Below, piece by piece: positions 1 to 5,250 of a stretch of 5,250 nucleotides of DNA (position 1 is the first letter of the stretch; every line of letters begins with the position of its first letter). The stretch is from an uncultured Planctomycetota bacterium. GTDB taxonomy: Bacteria > Planctomycetota > UBA1135 > GCA-002686595. Made by a program: the position numbers and the translations under genes. The notes under the pieces are model-generated. The model did not search any database and had not been told where the DNA came from. It worked only from the letters and a program-made list of their open reading frames with translations. The stretch lies in contig CAIKQM010000586.1 of NCBI GenBank assembly GCA_903829565.1, positions 1 through 5,250 of the forward strand, in the 5' to 3' direction.

Positions 1-1340
1 GGCATGCCGTACTCCAGAGCCTGCACATAGTCCCAGTCCACTTCGCCGGGAGCTTCGATGTCCTTGGTGGCGACCTGCTCTTCGAAGCGTCGCGCTTGTT
101 CGGCGGGGTCGTTCAGCTCGCTGAAGGCGTTGCCCAGCTCCATGCCAGCCAGATACACCTCAAAGCGTTCGGCGATGCGCGGGTCGCTAGGCGATGCCTT
201 CGCCAAGGGACAGATCTGCACCGGGTAATCGATCACGAACACTGGTCCGGTCAGCGAGTCTTCTACGGTGGCTTCGAAGACCTCGTTCATCAGCTTCCAC
301 GGATCATCAACCAGCGGAATGCCCAACTCGATGGCGCGTGCGCGCGTCTTGGCGTGATCGTCAAACGCAAAGCCGTTCTTCTGTTCGAACAACTCGGTGT
401 AGCGCACGCGTTGGAAGGGGGCCTTGAGGTCGTACTCTTGGCCGCGGAAGGTGGTCTTGGTGGTGCCGTTGACCGCCAGCGCGCAACGCTCGAACAGACG
501 CTCCGTCAGCTCCATCATGCGGCGGTAATCCGCGTGAGCTTCGTAGAGCTCCAGCATGGTGAACTCGGGGTTGTGGCGCTGCGAGAGTCCCTCGTTGCGG
601 AAGTTGCGCGAGACTTCAAACACGCGCTCCAAGCCGCCCACGAGCAAGCGCTTCAAGTACAACTCGGGCGCGATGCGCAAGTAGAACTCGCAGTCGAGTG
701 CGTTGTGGTGCGTGATGAACGGACGCGCTGCCGCGCCACCTGCGATCGGGTGCAGCGTCGGCGTCTCGACTTCGAGGTACTGCTCTTCTTCCAGCACGCG
801 ACGAATGGTGGACAAGATCTTCGAGCGCGATTCAAAGACCTGTTGCACACCTTCGCTCGTCCACAAGTCGACATAGCGGCGGCGGTAGCGCAGCTCTTTG
901 TCGACCATGCCATGCCACTTCTCCGGCGGCGGCGCGACACTCTTCGTCAGCAGCGTGAGCGACTCGGCCCACAGCGTGACCTCGCCTTTTTGTGAGTGAC
1001 CTACTTCGCCGGTCACGCTGACCCAATCGCCACCGTCGAGCAGCTTGCGTTGCGGCCACCAGGCTTCCATCTTGGCGCGTTGCAAGCCCACCTGAACGCT
1101 GCCGCTTTGGTCACGCAGCGGCAGGAACACGAGCTTGCCGAAGTCGCGCAGCAGCAGCATGCGGCCGCTGATGGTGACGGTCTTGCCGCACAGGGGACCC
1201 GGGGCTTCGCGCGTGCCGGCGTCGTGCACCATCTGTGCGATGGGGACGCCGAGAGCTCCGCGTGCGGGATACGGATCGATGCCCGCTTCACGCAGGGCGG
1301 CCAGCTTCTTGATGCGGTCTTCGTGGGCCAGTTCAGTCAT
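1..1340 (-). CDS. lysS: Lysyl-tRNA synthetase, class II (3' end cut by the window edge)
   Basis: Attaches lysine to tRNA-Lys in the cytoplasm using ATP, for protein synthesis. Reading the minus strand from the ATG at 1340-1338 gives 446 complete codons with no stop before the edge. Residues 1-26 form the usual amino-terminal helix ending in DPYPAR. An OB-fold anticodon-binding domain follows at about 53-132, then the APPPEK linker (136-141) and RYVDLW (155-160). The class II catalytic core starts near 165. Motif 1 is around 178-198 and leads into GGAAARPFITHHNALD (201-216) and LRIAPELYLKRLLVGG (221-236), both typical of LysRS. Motif 2 is FEVSRNFRNEG...RHNPEF (241-260). AGMELGNAFSELNDP (398-412) is the late active-site segment. 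The window ends just after ALEYGM, which in homologues directly precedes motif 3 (GIGIDR), so about 40 residues are missing. I chose this ATG because homologues begin similarly and no ATG, GTG or TTG lies in frame between it and the tRNA terminator. No Shine-Dalgarno sequence is evident. Family assignment is secure. Confidence 0.97.
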   Translation of the reverse strand, partial: MTELAHEDRIKKLAALREAGIDPYPARGALGVPIAQMVHDAGTREAPGPLCGKTVTISGRMLLLRDFGKLVFLPLRDQSGSVQVGLQRAKMEAWWPQRKLLDGGDWVSVTGEVGHSQKGEVTLWAESLTLLTKSVAPPPEKWHGMVDKELRYRRRYVDLWTSEGVQQVFESRSKILSTIRRVLEEEQYLEVETPTLHPIAGGAAARPFITHHNALDCEFYLRIAPELYLKRLLVGGLERVFEVSRNFRNEGLSQRHNPEFTMLELYEAHADYRRMMELTERLFERCALAVNGTTKTTFRGQEYDLKAPFQRVRYTELFEQKNGFAFDDHAKTRARAIELGIPLVDDPWKLMNEVFEATVEDSLTGPVFVIDYPVQICPLAKASPSDPRIAERFEVYLAGMELGNAFSELNDPAEQARRFEEQVATKDIEAPGEVDWDYVQALEYGM

Positions 1341-1420
1341 GGTGCGCAGGTCAAGGTAGCGAATCTCAGGCTTGGAAGCCTGCCTGCAAAAGCAACGCTG
1401 CCGGTAAAAACAACACAGCC
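1341..1420 (-). other. lysS 5' leader with no recognisable promoter or ribosome binding site
   Basis: These 80 bases separate the tRNA-Ala terminator from the lysS ATG. On the minus strand the bases just before the ATG (CCTTGACCTGCGCACC) contain no AGGAGG-like sequence. I also found no convincing -35/-10 pair: TTGTTT and TTGCTT hexamers occur, but nothing resembling TATAAT lies 16-18 bases after them. The leader carries a small inverted repeat at 1367-1382. Transcription of lysS therefore starts at a poorly conserved promoter here, or comes from the tRNA promoter by readthrough. This is a negative observation made by eye. Confidence 0.5.
1367..1382 (-). repeat. Short perfect inverted repeat in the lysS leader
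   Basis: CAGGCTT-CC-AAGCCTG (minus strand) has 7-base arms around two bases. As RNA it could form a 6-bp hairpin with a UCCA loop, ending 26 bases before the lysS ATG. No U-tract follows it, so it is not a terminator. It could be an operator, a small leader hairpin or chance. The sequence does not tell which. Confidence 0.4.
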
Positions 1421-1436
1421 AAAAAACAACACAGCC
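1406..1436 (-). repeat. Tandem direct repeat of the terminator's 3' arm and U-tract
   Basis: The plus-strand 15-mer AAAAACAACACAGCC occurs at 1406-1420 and again, identically, at 1422-1436, with a 16-base period. In the minus-strand RNA each copy reads GGCUGUGUUGUUUUU, the descending arm of the terminator plus its U-run. The copy at 1422-1436 belongs to the main terminator. The copy at 1406-1420 lies downstream and could act as a second, alternative arm and tail. It looks like a small tandem duplication. Confidence 0.9.
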
Positions 1437-1458
1437 CCCGCAGGTGCGAGGGCTGTGT
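1421..1458 (-). terminator. Rho-independent terminator of tRNA-Ala
   Basis: On the minus strand a 9-bp perfect stem (ACACAGCCC at 1458-1450 with GGGCTGTGT at 1437-1429) is extended by a G-U wobble and three GC pairs to 13 bp, closed by an ACCT loop (1445-1442). The stem is followed by UG and six U residues (1426-1421). The hairpin begins 10 bases after the tRNA CCA end. The wobble pair forms only in minus-strand RNA, and no T-tract follows the hairpin on the plus strand, so it acts leftward. It separates the tRNA from lysS. Confidence 0.93.
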
Positions 1459-1468
1459 CTTGGGCGGG

Positions 1469-1544
1469 TGGTGGAGGTTAGGGGATTCGAACCCCTGGCC
1501 TCAACAATGCCATTGTTGCGCTCTACCAACTGAGCTAAACCCCC
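1469..1544 (-). tRNA. tRNA-Ala, anticodon GGC
   Basis: Carries alanine to GCC and GCU codons. The minus strand folds into a complete 76-base cloverleaf. The acceptor is GGGGGTT/AACCTCC with discriminator A73 and an encoded CCA (1471-1469). The D stem is GCTC/GAGC around AGTTGGTA. The anticodon stem CAACA/TGTTG closes the loop ATGGCAT, with anticodon GGC at 1511-1509. The variable loop has five bases and the T arm is AGGGG-TTCGAAT-CCCCT. Two features confirm alanine identity: a G3-U70 wobble in the acceptor, the classic AlaRS determinant, and the A32-U38 loop pair typical of tRNA-Ala(GGC). All stems pair fully, so the gene looks functional. It has its own candidate promoter (1602-1630) and a terminator directly downstream. 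Confidence 0.98.
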
Positions 1545-1601
1545 GCCGTGTTGTTCCCGACTCCTTGGGCGGCGGACCGCTGTCAGGTGATCGGGCCGAA
1601 G

Positions 1602-1630
1602 AGGATGCCGCCCGGCGGGCCGCTTGTCAA
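1602..1630 (-). promoter_or_regulatory. Sigma-70-like promoter for tRNA-Ala
   Basis: On the minus strand a perfect -35 hexamer TTGACA (1630-1625) is followed, after a 17-base spacer, by CATCCT (1607-1602), which matches the -10 consensus at three positions (A2, T3, T6). Transcription would start near 1595, about 50 bases before the tRNA 5' end, leaving a leader to be removed by RNase P. The perfect -35 and ideal spacing are the strong parts and the -10 is weak. The assignment is inference from the sequence. Confidence 0.55.
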
Positions 1631-1667
1631 CAGTCGGCCTGCACTCTGTTCCGATCCCCAGTCAGAG

Positions 1668-1673
1668 TACGAT
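1668..1673 (+). promoter_or_regulatory. Possible -10 element of the leuS promoter
   Basis: TACGAT matches TATAAT at four of six positions and lies 13 bases before the preferred leuS ATG. No good -35 is found 16-18 bases upstream (TCTGTT and CTGTTC are poor). If it is real, transcription would start near 1680 and leave a leader of only about six bases, so leuS would be almost leaderless. Another possible -35, TTGTCA at 1624-1629, is too far away for this -10. Weak evidence. Confidence 0.22.
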
Positions 1674-1686
1674 GCCGGTCAGAGCT

Positions 1687-4281
1687 ATGAGCCAAGACGC
1701 CGTTTCCGCGAACCAGTATGTTCCGCAGTCCTTTGAAGCCCGTCACCGCGTGCGCTGGGAGGAGGCCGGCCTGCACAAGGCCAAGGGCCCCGCGAGCGGC
1801 AAGCCCAAGTACTACGTGCTGGACATGTTCCCGTACCCGTCGGGCTCCGGTCTGCATGTGGGTCACGCGCTGGGTTATGTAGGGACCGACATCGTGTCGC
1901 GCAAGAAGCGCATGGAAGGCTTCGATGTGCTGCACCCGATGGGTTGGGATGCGTTCGGCCTGCCCGCGGAGCAGTACGCGATCCAAACCGGCCGGCACCC
2001 GCGCTCCACGACGGATGAGAACACGGCGAACTTCCGTCGTCAGCTCCAGAACATCGGTCTGTCGTACGACTGGTCGCGCGAGATCGATACCTCGCATGCC
2101 AGCTACTACAAGCACACACAGAAGCTCTTCAAGGTGCTGTACGAACAGGGCCTCGCGTACCGCGCCGAAGTGCCGGTGTGGTGGTGTGAAGAACTCAAGA
2201 CAGTGCTCGCCAACGAAGAGGTCATCAATGGCCGCAGCGAGCGTGGCAACTATCCGTGTGTGCGTCGTCCGCTCAAGCAGTGGATGCTGAAGATCACCGC
2301 GTATGCGGATCGCTTGCTGGCGGACTTGGAGCTGTTGGATTGGCCTGAGTCGATCAAGGTCCAGCAGCGCGAGTGGATCGGGCGCAGCGAGGGAGCTTCC
2401 GTGCGCTTCCGTTTGGAGGCGGGCGGCGAGGTCGAGGTGTACACCACGCGTCCTGACACCTTGTGGGGCGCGACCTTCATGGTGTTGGCGCCGGAGCATC
2501 CGCTCGTAGCGCAGCTGACGACTCCTGCGCAGCGCGCTGCCGTGGAAGCGTACGCGTTGGCCGCCAAGTCGAAGAGCGAGTTGGAGCGCACCGAGTTGGC
2601 GAAGGACAAGACGGGTGTGGCTACTGGCGCGTATGCGCTGAATCCGCTGCTGGATCCAAACGATCCGCGCGCGCGCATCCCGATCTGGATCGCTGACTAT
2701 GTGCTGTGGGGCTACGGTACTGGTGCCATCATGGCCGTGCCGGGCCACGACGAACGCGACTTTGAGTTCGCCCAAAAGTTCGGGCTCGCGGTGCGTGAAG
2801 TCGTGCGTCCGCCGCAAGGGACCAAGGGCCTTGCAGACGGCGAGTGCTTCAGCGGTGAAGGCACGGCGCTTCACAGCGGTCCGCTCGATGGCTTGACCAC
2901 GAGTGCCGCCAAGGCCAAGGCCATCGAGCTGTTGGTGGCGCAAGGGTGTGGTGCCAAGAAGGTCACCTACAAACTGCGCGACTGGTTGTTCTCGCGCCAA
3001 CGCTACTGGGGTGAGCCCTTCCCGTTGATTCACTTGGAAGACGGCACGGTGGTGCTGCTTCCGGATGATGCCTTGCCGGTGTTGTTGCCGGACATGGACG
3101 ACTTTAAGCCCTCGCAAGATGGATCGGCGCCTTTGGCGCGCGCCAAAGAGTGGGTGGAGACACGCGATCCCCGCACGGGAGCCACGGCCCGGCGCGACAC
3201 GGACACGATGCCAGGTTGGGCGGGCTCATGTTGGTACTGGTTGCGCTTCATGGACACGGCGAACACAGCTCAGCCGTTCTCTGCTGAAGCGGAGACCTAC
3301 TGGGGACCGGTCGATTTGTATGTGGGCGGCGCTTCGCATGCCGTGATGCACCTGTTGTATGCGCGCTTCTGGCACAAGGTGTTCTATGACGCTGGTCTGG
3401 TGCACACCAAGGAGCCGTTCCAGAAGCTGTTCAACCAAGGCATGGTGACCGCGTATGCCTATGAGGACGCCACGGGGCGTTTGGTGGCGAGCGACGAGGT
3501 CGAGACGAAGGGTGAAGCGTGGGTGCGCAAGGGGACGGGTGAACCCTTGCAGCAGATCGTCACCAAGATGGCCAAGTCGCTGAAGAATGTGGTCAACCCT
3601 GACGACATCATCGCCGAGTACGGTTGCGACACCTTCCGCTTGTACGAAATGTTCATGGGGCCTCTGGCCGATTCGAAGCCTTGGAATACGCGGGATATTC
3701 CGGGCTGCAGGCGCTTCTTGGAGCGCTTGTGGCGCGTGTGCGTAGATGAGAAGAGCACCGATTCTGTGCGTCCAAATCTTTTGACAGCGACCACCGGTGA
3801 GCTGCAAGGGGAAAGCCTGCAGCTGGAGCGCTCGTTGGCGAAGGCTCTGGTGCGAGTGGAGGAGTCGTTTACGCACTTCAACTTCAATGTCGCCATCGCA
3901 GCCTTCATGAGCTTTGTGAATGATGCCACCAAGGCTCCGCAGGCCGTGACTCGTTCGCAAGCGCAGCGCTTGCTTGCGGCCCTGTCGCCCTTTGCGCCGC
4001 ACATTGCGGAAGAGCTTTGGCAGCGCTTGGGTGCGGACGGGCTGTGTGCCGCGCAAGCGTGGCCCAAGCCCGACATGCGCTATGCGGTGGACGACGAAAT
4101 CGACTTGCCGGTGCAGGTCAATGGCAAGTTGCGTGCTACGCCCAAGGCCCCCAAGGACGCGGACAAAGCCGGCCTTGAAGCCGTCGCGCGTGCAGCTGTA
4201 GCCGCGCATCTGGAGGGTAAGGAGATCCTCAAAGTCGTCATCGTGCCTGGTCGCCTAGTGAACTTCGTGATCAAGGGCTGA
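1687..4281 (+). CDS. leuS: Leucyl-tRNA synthetase (class Ia), complete
   Basis: Charges tRNA-Leu with leucine in the cytoplasm and edits mischarged products. The product is 864 residues, normal for bacterial LeuRS. The Rossmann fold carries the HIGH-class motif HVGH (57-60) after MFPYPSGSG, then HPMGWDAFGLPAEQ (83-96). WIGRSEGA (230-237) leads into the CP1 editing domain, which has the threonine-rich TTRPDTLWG (253-261) and GTGAIMAVPGHDERD (344-358), whose last Asp should contact the substrate amino group. The catalytic core resumes at RDWLFSRQRYWGEP (431-444), with VDLYVGG (542-548) and the KMSKS loop written KMAKS (628-632, T627 before it). An anticodon-binding helical bundle follows, then the C-terminal domain (about 803-864) ending IVPGRLVNFVIKG. 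The first zinc module has lost its cysteine knuckle: only WWC (165-167) and C191 remain. Homology favours the ATG at 1687. The frame stays open upstream, so ATG 1672 (5 residues longer) or TTG 1624 (21 longer) are possible. Probably co-transcribed with the RNase gene that follows. Confidence 0.98.
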   Translation: MSQDAVSANQYVPQSFEARHRVRWEEAGLHKAKGPASGKPKYYVLDMFPYPSGSGLHVGHALGYVGTDIVSRKKRMEGFDVLHPMGWDAFGLPAEQYAIQTGRHPRSTTDENTANFRRQLQNIGLSYDWSREIDTSHASYYKHTQKLFKVLYEQGLAYRAEVPVWWCEELKTVLANEEVINGRSERGNYPCVRRPLKQWMLKITAYADRLLADLELLDWPESIKVQQREWIGRSEGASVRFRLEAGGEVEVYTTRPDTLWGATFMVLAPEHPLVAQLTTPAQRAAVEAYALAAKSKSELERTELAKDKTGVATGAYALNPLLDPNDPRARIPIWIADYVLWGYGTGAIMAVPGHDERDFEFAQKFGLAVREVVRPPQGTKGLADGECFSGEGTALHSGPLDGLTTSAAKAKAIELLVAQGCGAKKVTYKLRDWLFSRQRYWGEPFPLIHLEDGTVVLLPDDALPVLLPDMDDFKPSQDGSAPLARAKEWVETRDPRTGATARRDTDTMPGWAGSCWYWLRFMDTANTAQPFSAEAETYWGPVDLYVGGASHAVMHLLYARFWHKVFYDAGLVHTKEPFQKLFNQGMVTAYAYEDATGRLVASDEVETKGEAWVRKGTGEPLQQIVTKMAKSLKNVVNPDDIIAEYGCDTFRLYEMFMGPLADSKPWNTRDIPGCRRFLERLWRVCVDEKSTDSVRPNLLTATTGELQGESLQLERSLAKALVRVEESFTHFNFNVAIAAFMSFVNDATKAPQAVTRSQAQRLLAALSPFAPHIAEELWQRLGADGLCAAQAWPKPDMRYAVDDEIDLPVQVNGKLRATPKAPKDADKAGLEAVARAAVAAHLEGKEILKVVIVPGRLVNFVIKG
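4273..4277 (+). promoter_or_regulatory. Ribosome binding site for the RNase gene, inside the leuS end
   Basis: AAGGG lies 8 bases before the GTG at 4286 and overlaps the last leuS codons. It supports the GTG start and suggests translational coupling, because ribosomes ending leuS at 4281 stop four bases before the next start. Confidence 0.55.
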
Positions 4282-4285
4282 GTAC

Positions 4286-5250
4286 GTGGCTTCCAAAGAG
4301 TTCAGGAGCTTCAAAGACCTGCTGGGTGGCGGCAAACCAGCACCCCAGCAGGAAGGCGAGATTCGGCTGTCAGGTGATCTTGCCAAGCGGGCCGAGGACG
4401 CACCGCAAGCCGAAGCCTTGGTAGGTGGTGGCGCGCGCGAGCGCATTGGTCGTCGCCCGCCGTCCTTTGGTGGCATGGAACACGGTCCAGAGCGCTACAA
4501 GGATGTCGAGAGCGAAGAGATGGGTGTGCTCGCTTCCTTTCGCGTGCGCACAGTCTTTCCGGGCGATGTGCTGCGCGAAGTGGGCCAGTTGCCGCCGGAT
4601 CCCAGCGACGAGGACAAGCAGGGCCGACTCGATCTGCGTGGTGAGTTGATCTACACCATCGACGGAGCCGATGCGAAGGACTACGACGATGCCATCTCGA
4701 TCAAGCTCCTGCCTGACGATGCCTACGAAGTAGGCGTGCACATCGCCGATGTGTCGCACTATGTGCGCAAAGGCACGGCTCTCGACGATGAGGCCTTGGC
4801 GCGCGCCACCAGCGTCTATCTGGCGGATCAAGTGGTGCCGATGTTGCCCGAGCAGCTGTCGAACAACTTGTGTTCGCTGGTCGGTGGACGGGATCGTCTG
4901 GCGTACTCGGTGCTGATGGTCTTTGACAAGAAGGGCCAGCGCACGTCCGCCACGGTGTCCAAGTCGGTGATCCGCAGCGTGCGTCGCAACACCTACAAGG
5001 ATGTGCAGGACTTGCTGGACGGGGTGCTGACGGATGCGACGCTCGAGATGGAGTTCTTGCGCGAATCCCTCGAGCACTTCCGCAAGTGGACGCTGTTGCA
5101 GCAGAACTTGCGCGACAAGAAGGGCTCGATGCGCCTCCAATCGAGCGAGAAGAAGTTCCGCTTCGATGCACGCGGCGAACCCAAGGAGTGTTACGAAGCG
5201 GACCGCTACTTCTCGCAGGCGTTGATTGAAGAGACGGCCCTCGCGGCGAA
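4286..5250 (+). CDS. rnr: RNase II/R family 3'-5' exoribonuclease (3' end cut by the window edge)
   Basis: A processive, metal-dependent exonuclease that degrades RNA from its 3' end. The frame is open from GTG 4286 to the edge (321 codons), so roughly half or more of the RNB domain is present. That domain starts near residue 115 with LDLRGELIYTIDGADAKDYDDA (115-136). D126, D132, D134 and D135 match the four metal-binding aspartates of E. coli RNase II (201, 207, 209, 210). VGVHIADVSHYV (149-160), VVPMLPEQLSNNLCSL (183-198) and the YEADRYFSQALIEE region (303-316) are further RNB signatures. The YVRKG and PMLPEQLSNNLCSL style is nearer RNase R than RNase II. Oddly, only about 115 residues precede the RNB domain. 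They are rich in Gly, Pro and charged residues, with no visible helix-turn-helix or cold-shock domains, which normally fill about 200 residues. The GTG has an AAGGG ribosome site and lies 4 bases after the leuS stop. An ATG at 4475 is a poorer alternative start. The S1 domain, if any, lies outside the window, so rnr against rnb cannot be settled. Confidence 0.93.
   Translation, partial: MASKEFRSFKDLLGGGKPAPQQEGEIRLSGDLAKRAEDAPQAEALVGGGARERIGRRPPSFGGMEHGPERYKDVESEEMGVLASFRVRTVFPGDVLREVGQLPPDPSDEDKQGRLDLRGELIYTIDGADAKDYDDAISIKLLPDDAYEVGVHIADVSHYVRKGTALDDEALARATSVYLADQVVPMLPEQLSNNLCSLVGGRDRLAYSVLMVFDKKGQRTSATVSKSVIRSVRRNTYKDVQDLLDGVLTDATLEMEFLRESLEHFRKWTLLQQNLRDKKGSMRLQSSEKKFRFDARGEPKECYEADRYFSQALIEETALAA

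Noticed and set aside
96..995. Plus-strand open frame of 299 codons opposite lysS
   Set aside because: Mirror of a GC-rich lysS reading frame. The protein has no recognisable motif, whereas the minus strand encodes all LysRS motifs across the same bases.
1409..1555. AACAACAC (1409-1416, 1425-1432) and its complement GTGTTGTT (1548-1555) flanking tRNA-Ala, considered as attachment-site or mobile-element ends
   Set aside because: Only 8 bases, one pair being part of the terminator, with no integrase or target-site duplication nearby. Chance is sufficient.
1545..1686. Possible T-box or other riboswitch upstream of leuS
   Set aside because: I see no T-box core, specifier stem or terminator/antiterminator pair on the plus strand before leuS, and the probable leader is very short.
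1460..1690. Plus-strand open frame of 76 codons beginning MGGWWRLGDSNPWPQ
   Set aside because: Its first part is the antisense translation of the tRNA-Ala gene, a familiar spurious protein in databases. The rest crosses the promoter region and the start of leuS in another frame.
1627..3117. Minus-strand open frame of 496 codons opposite leuS
   Set aside because: Its length comes from leuS codon bias. The translation is His/Arg/Gln-rich with no domain, and leuS occupies the bases convincingly.
3226..4209. Minus-strand open frame of 327 codons opposite the leuS 3' half
   Set aside because: An antisense shadow of leuS, without ribosome site or protein-like motifs.
4370..5140. Minus-strand open frame of 256 codons opposite the RNase gene
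   Set aside because: An antisense shadow of a clear RNB-domain gene, with no recognisable features.

Overview
This is ordinary bacterial housekeeping DNA, centred on translation. Moderately high GC, GC-rich third codon positions, a tRNA gene with an encoded CCA end and a leuS-rnr pair spaced as an operon all indicate a bacterium. The LeuRS (with an MFPYPSGSGLHVGH amino-terminal motif and no cysteine zinc knuckle) and the LysRS (APPPEK linker, YEAHADYRRMM after motif 2) remind me of Planctomycetota or another deep, non-proteobacterial lineage. That placement is from memory and is tentative.

Layout. Positions 1-1340, minus strand: lysS, a class II lysyl-tRNA synthetase that runs off the left edge, so about its last 40 residues are missing. 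Positions 1341-1686: an intergenic region that holds, on the minus strand, a strong intrinsic terminator (1421-1458), a complete tRNA-Ala(GGC) gene (1469-1544) and a good sigma-70-like promoter for it (1602-1630). The plus-strand start region of leuS lies at its right end. Positions 1687-4281, plus strand: leuS, a complete class Ia leucyl-tRNA synthetase. Positions 4286-5250, plus strand: an RNase II/R family exoribonuclease (rnr-like) that begins 4 bases after the leuS stop and runs off the right edge.

How the parts relate. The two transcription units diverge from about 1600-1680. To the left, tRNA-Ala is followed by its terminator and then lysS. To the right, leuS and the RNase are probably co-transcribed. 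Two aminoacyl-tRNA synthetases, one tRNA and one RNA-degrading enzyme sit together, all concerned with tRNA charging and RNA turnover.

I found no mobile element, CRISPR array, phage gene or defence system, and I do not see an undescribed system here. The points worth a second look are modest: a duplicated terminator tail between tRNA-Ala and lysS, unusual residues in two conserved LeuRS motifs, an RNase R-like protein that seems to lack its cold-shock domains, possible overlapping divergent -35 elements, and the absence of any clear promoter or ribosome binding site for lysS.
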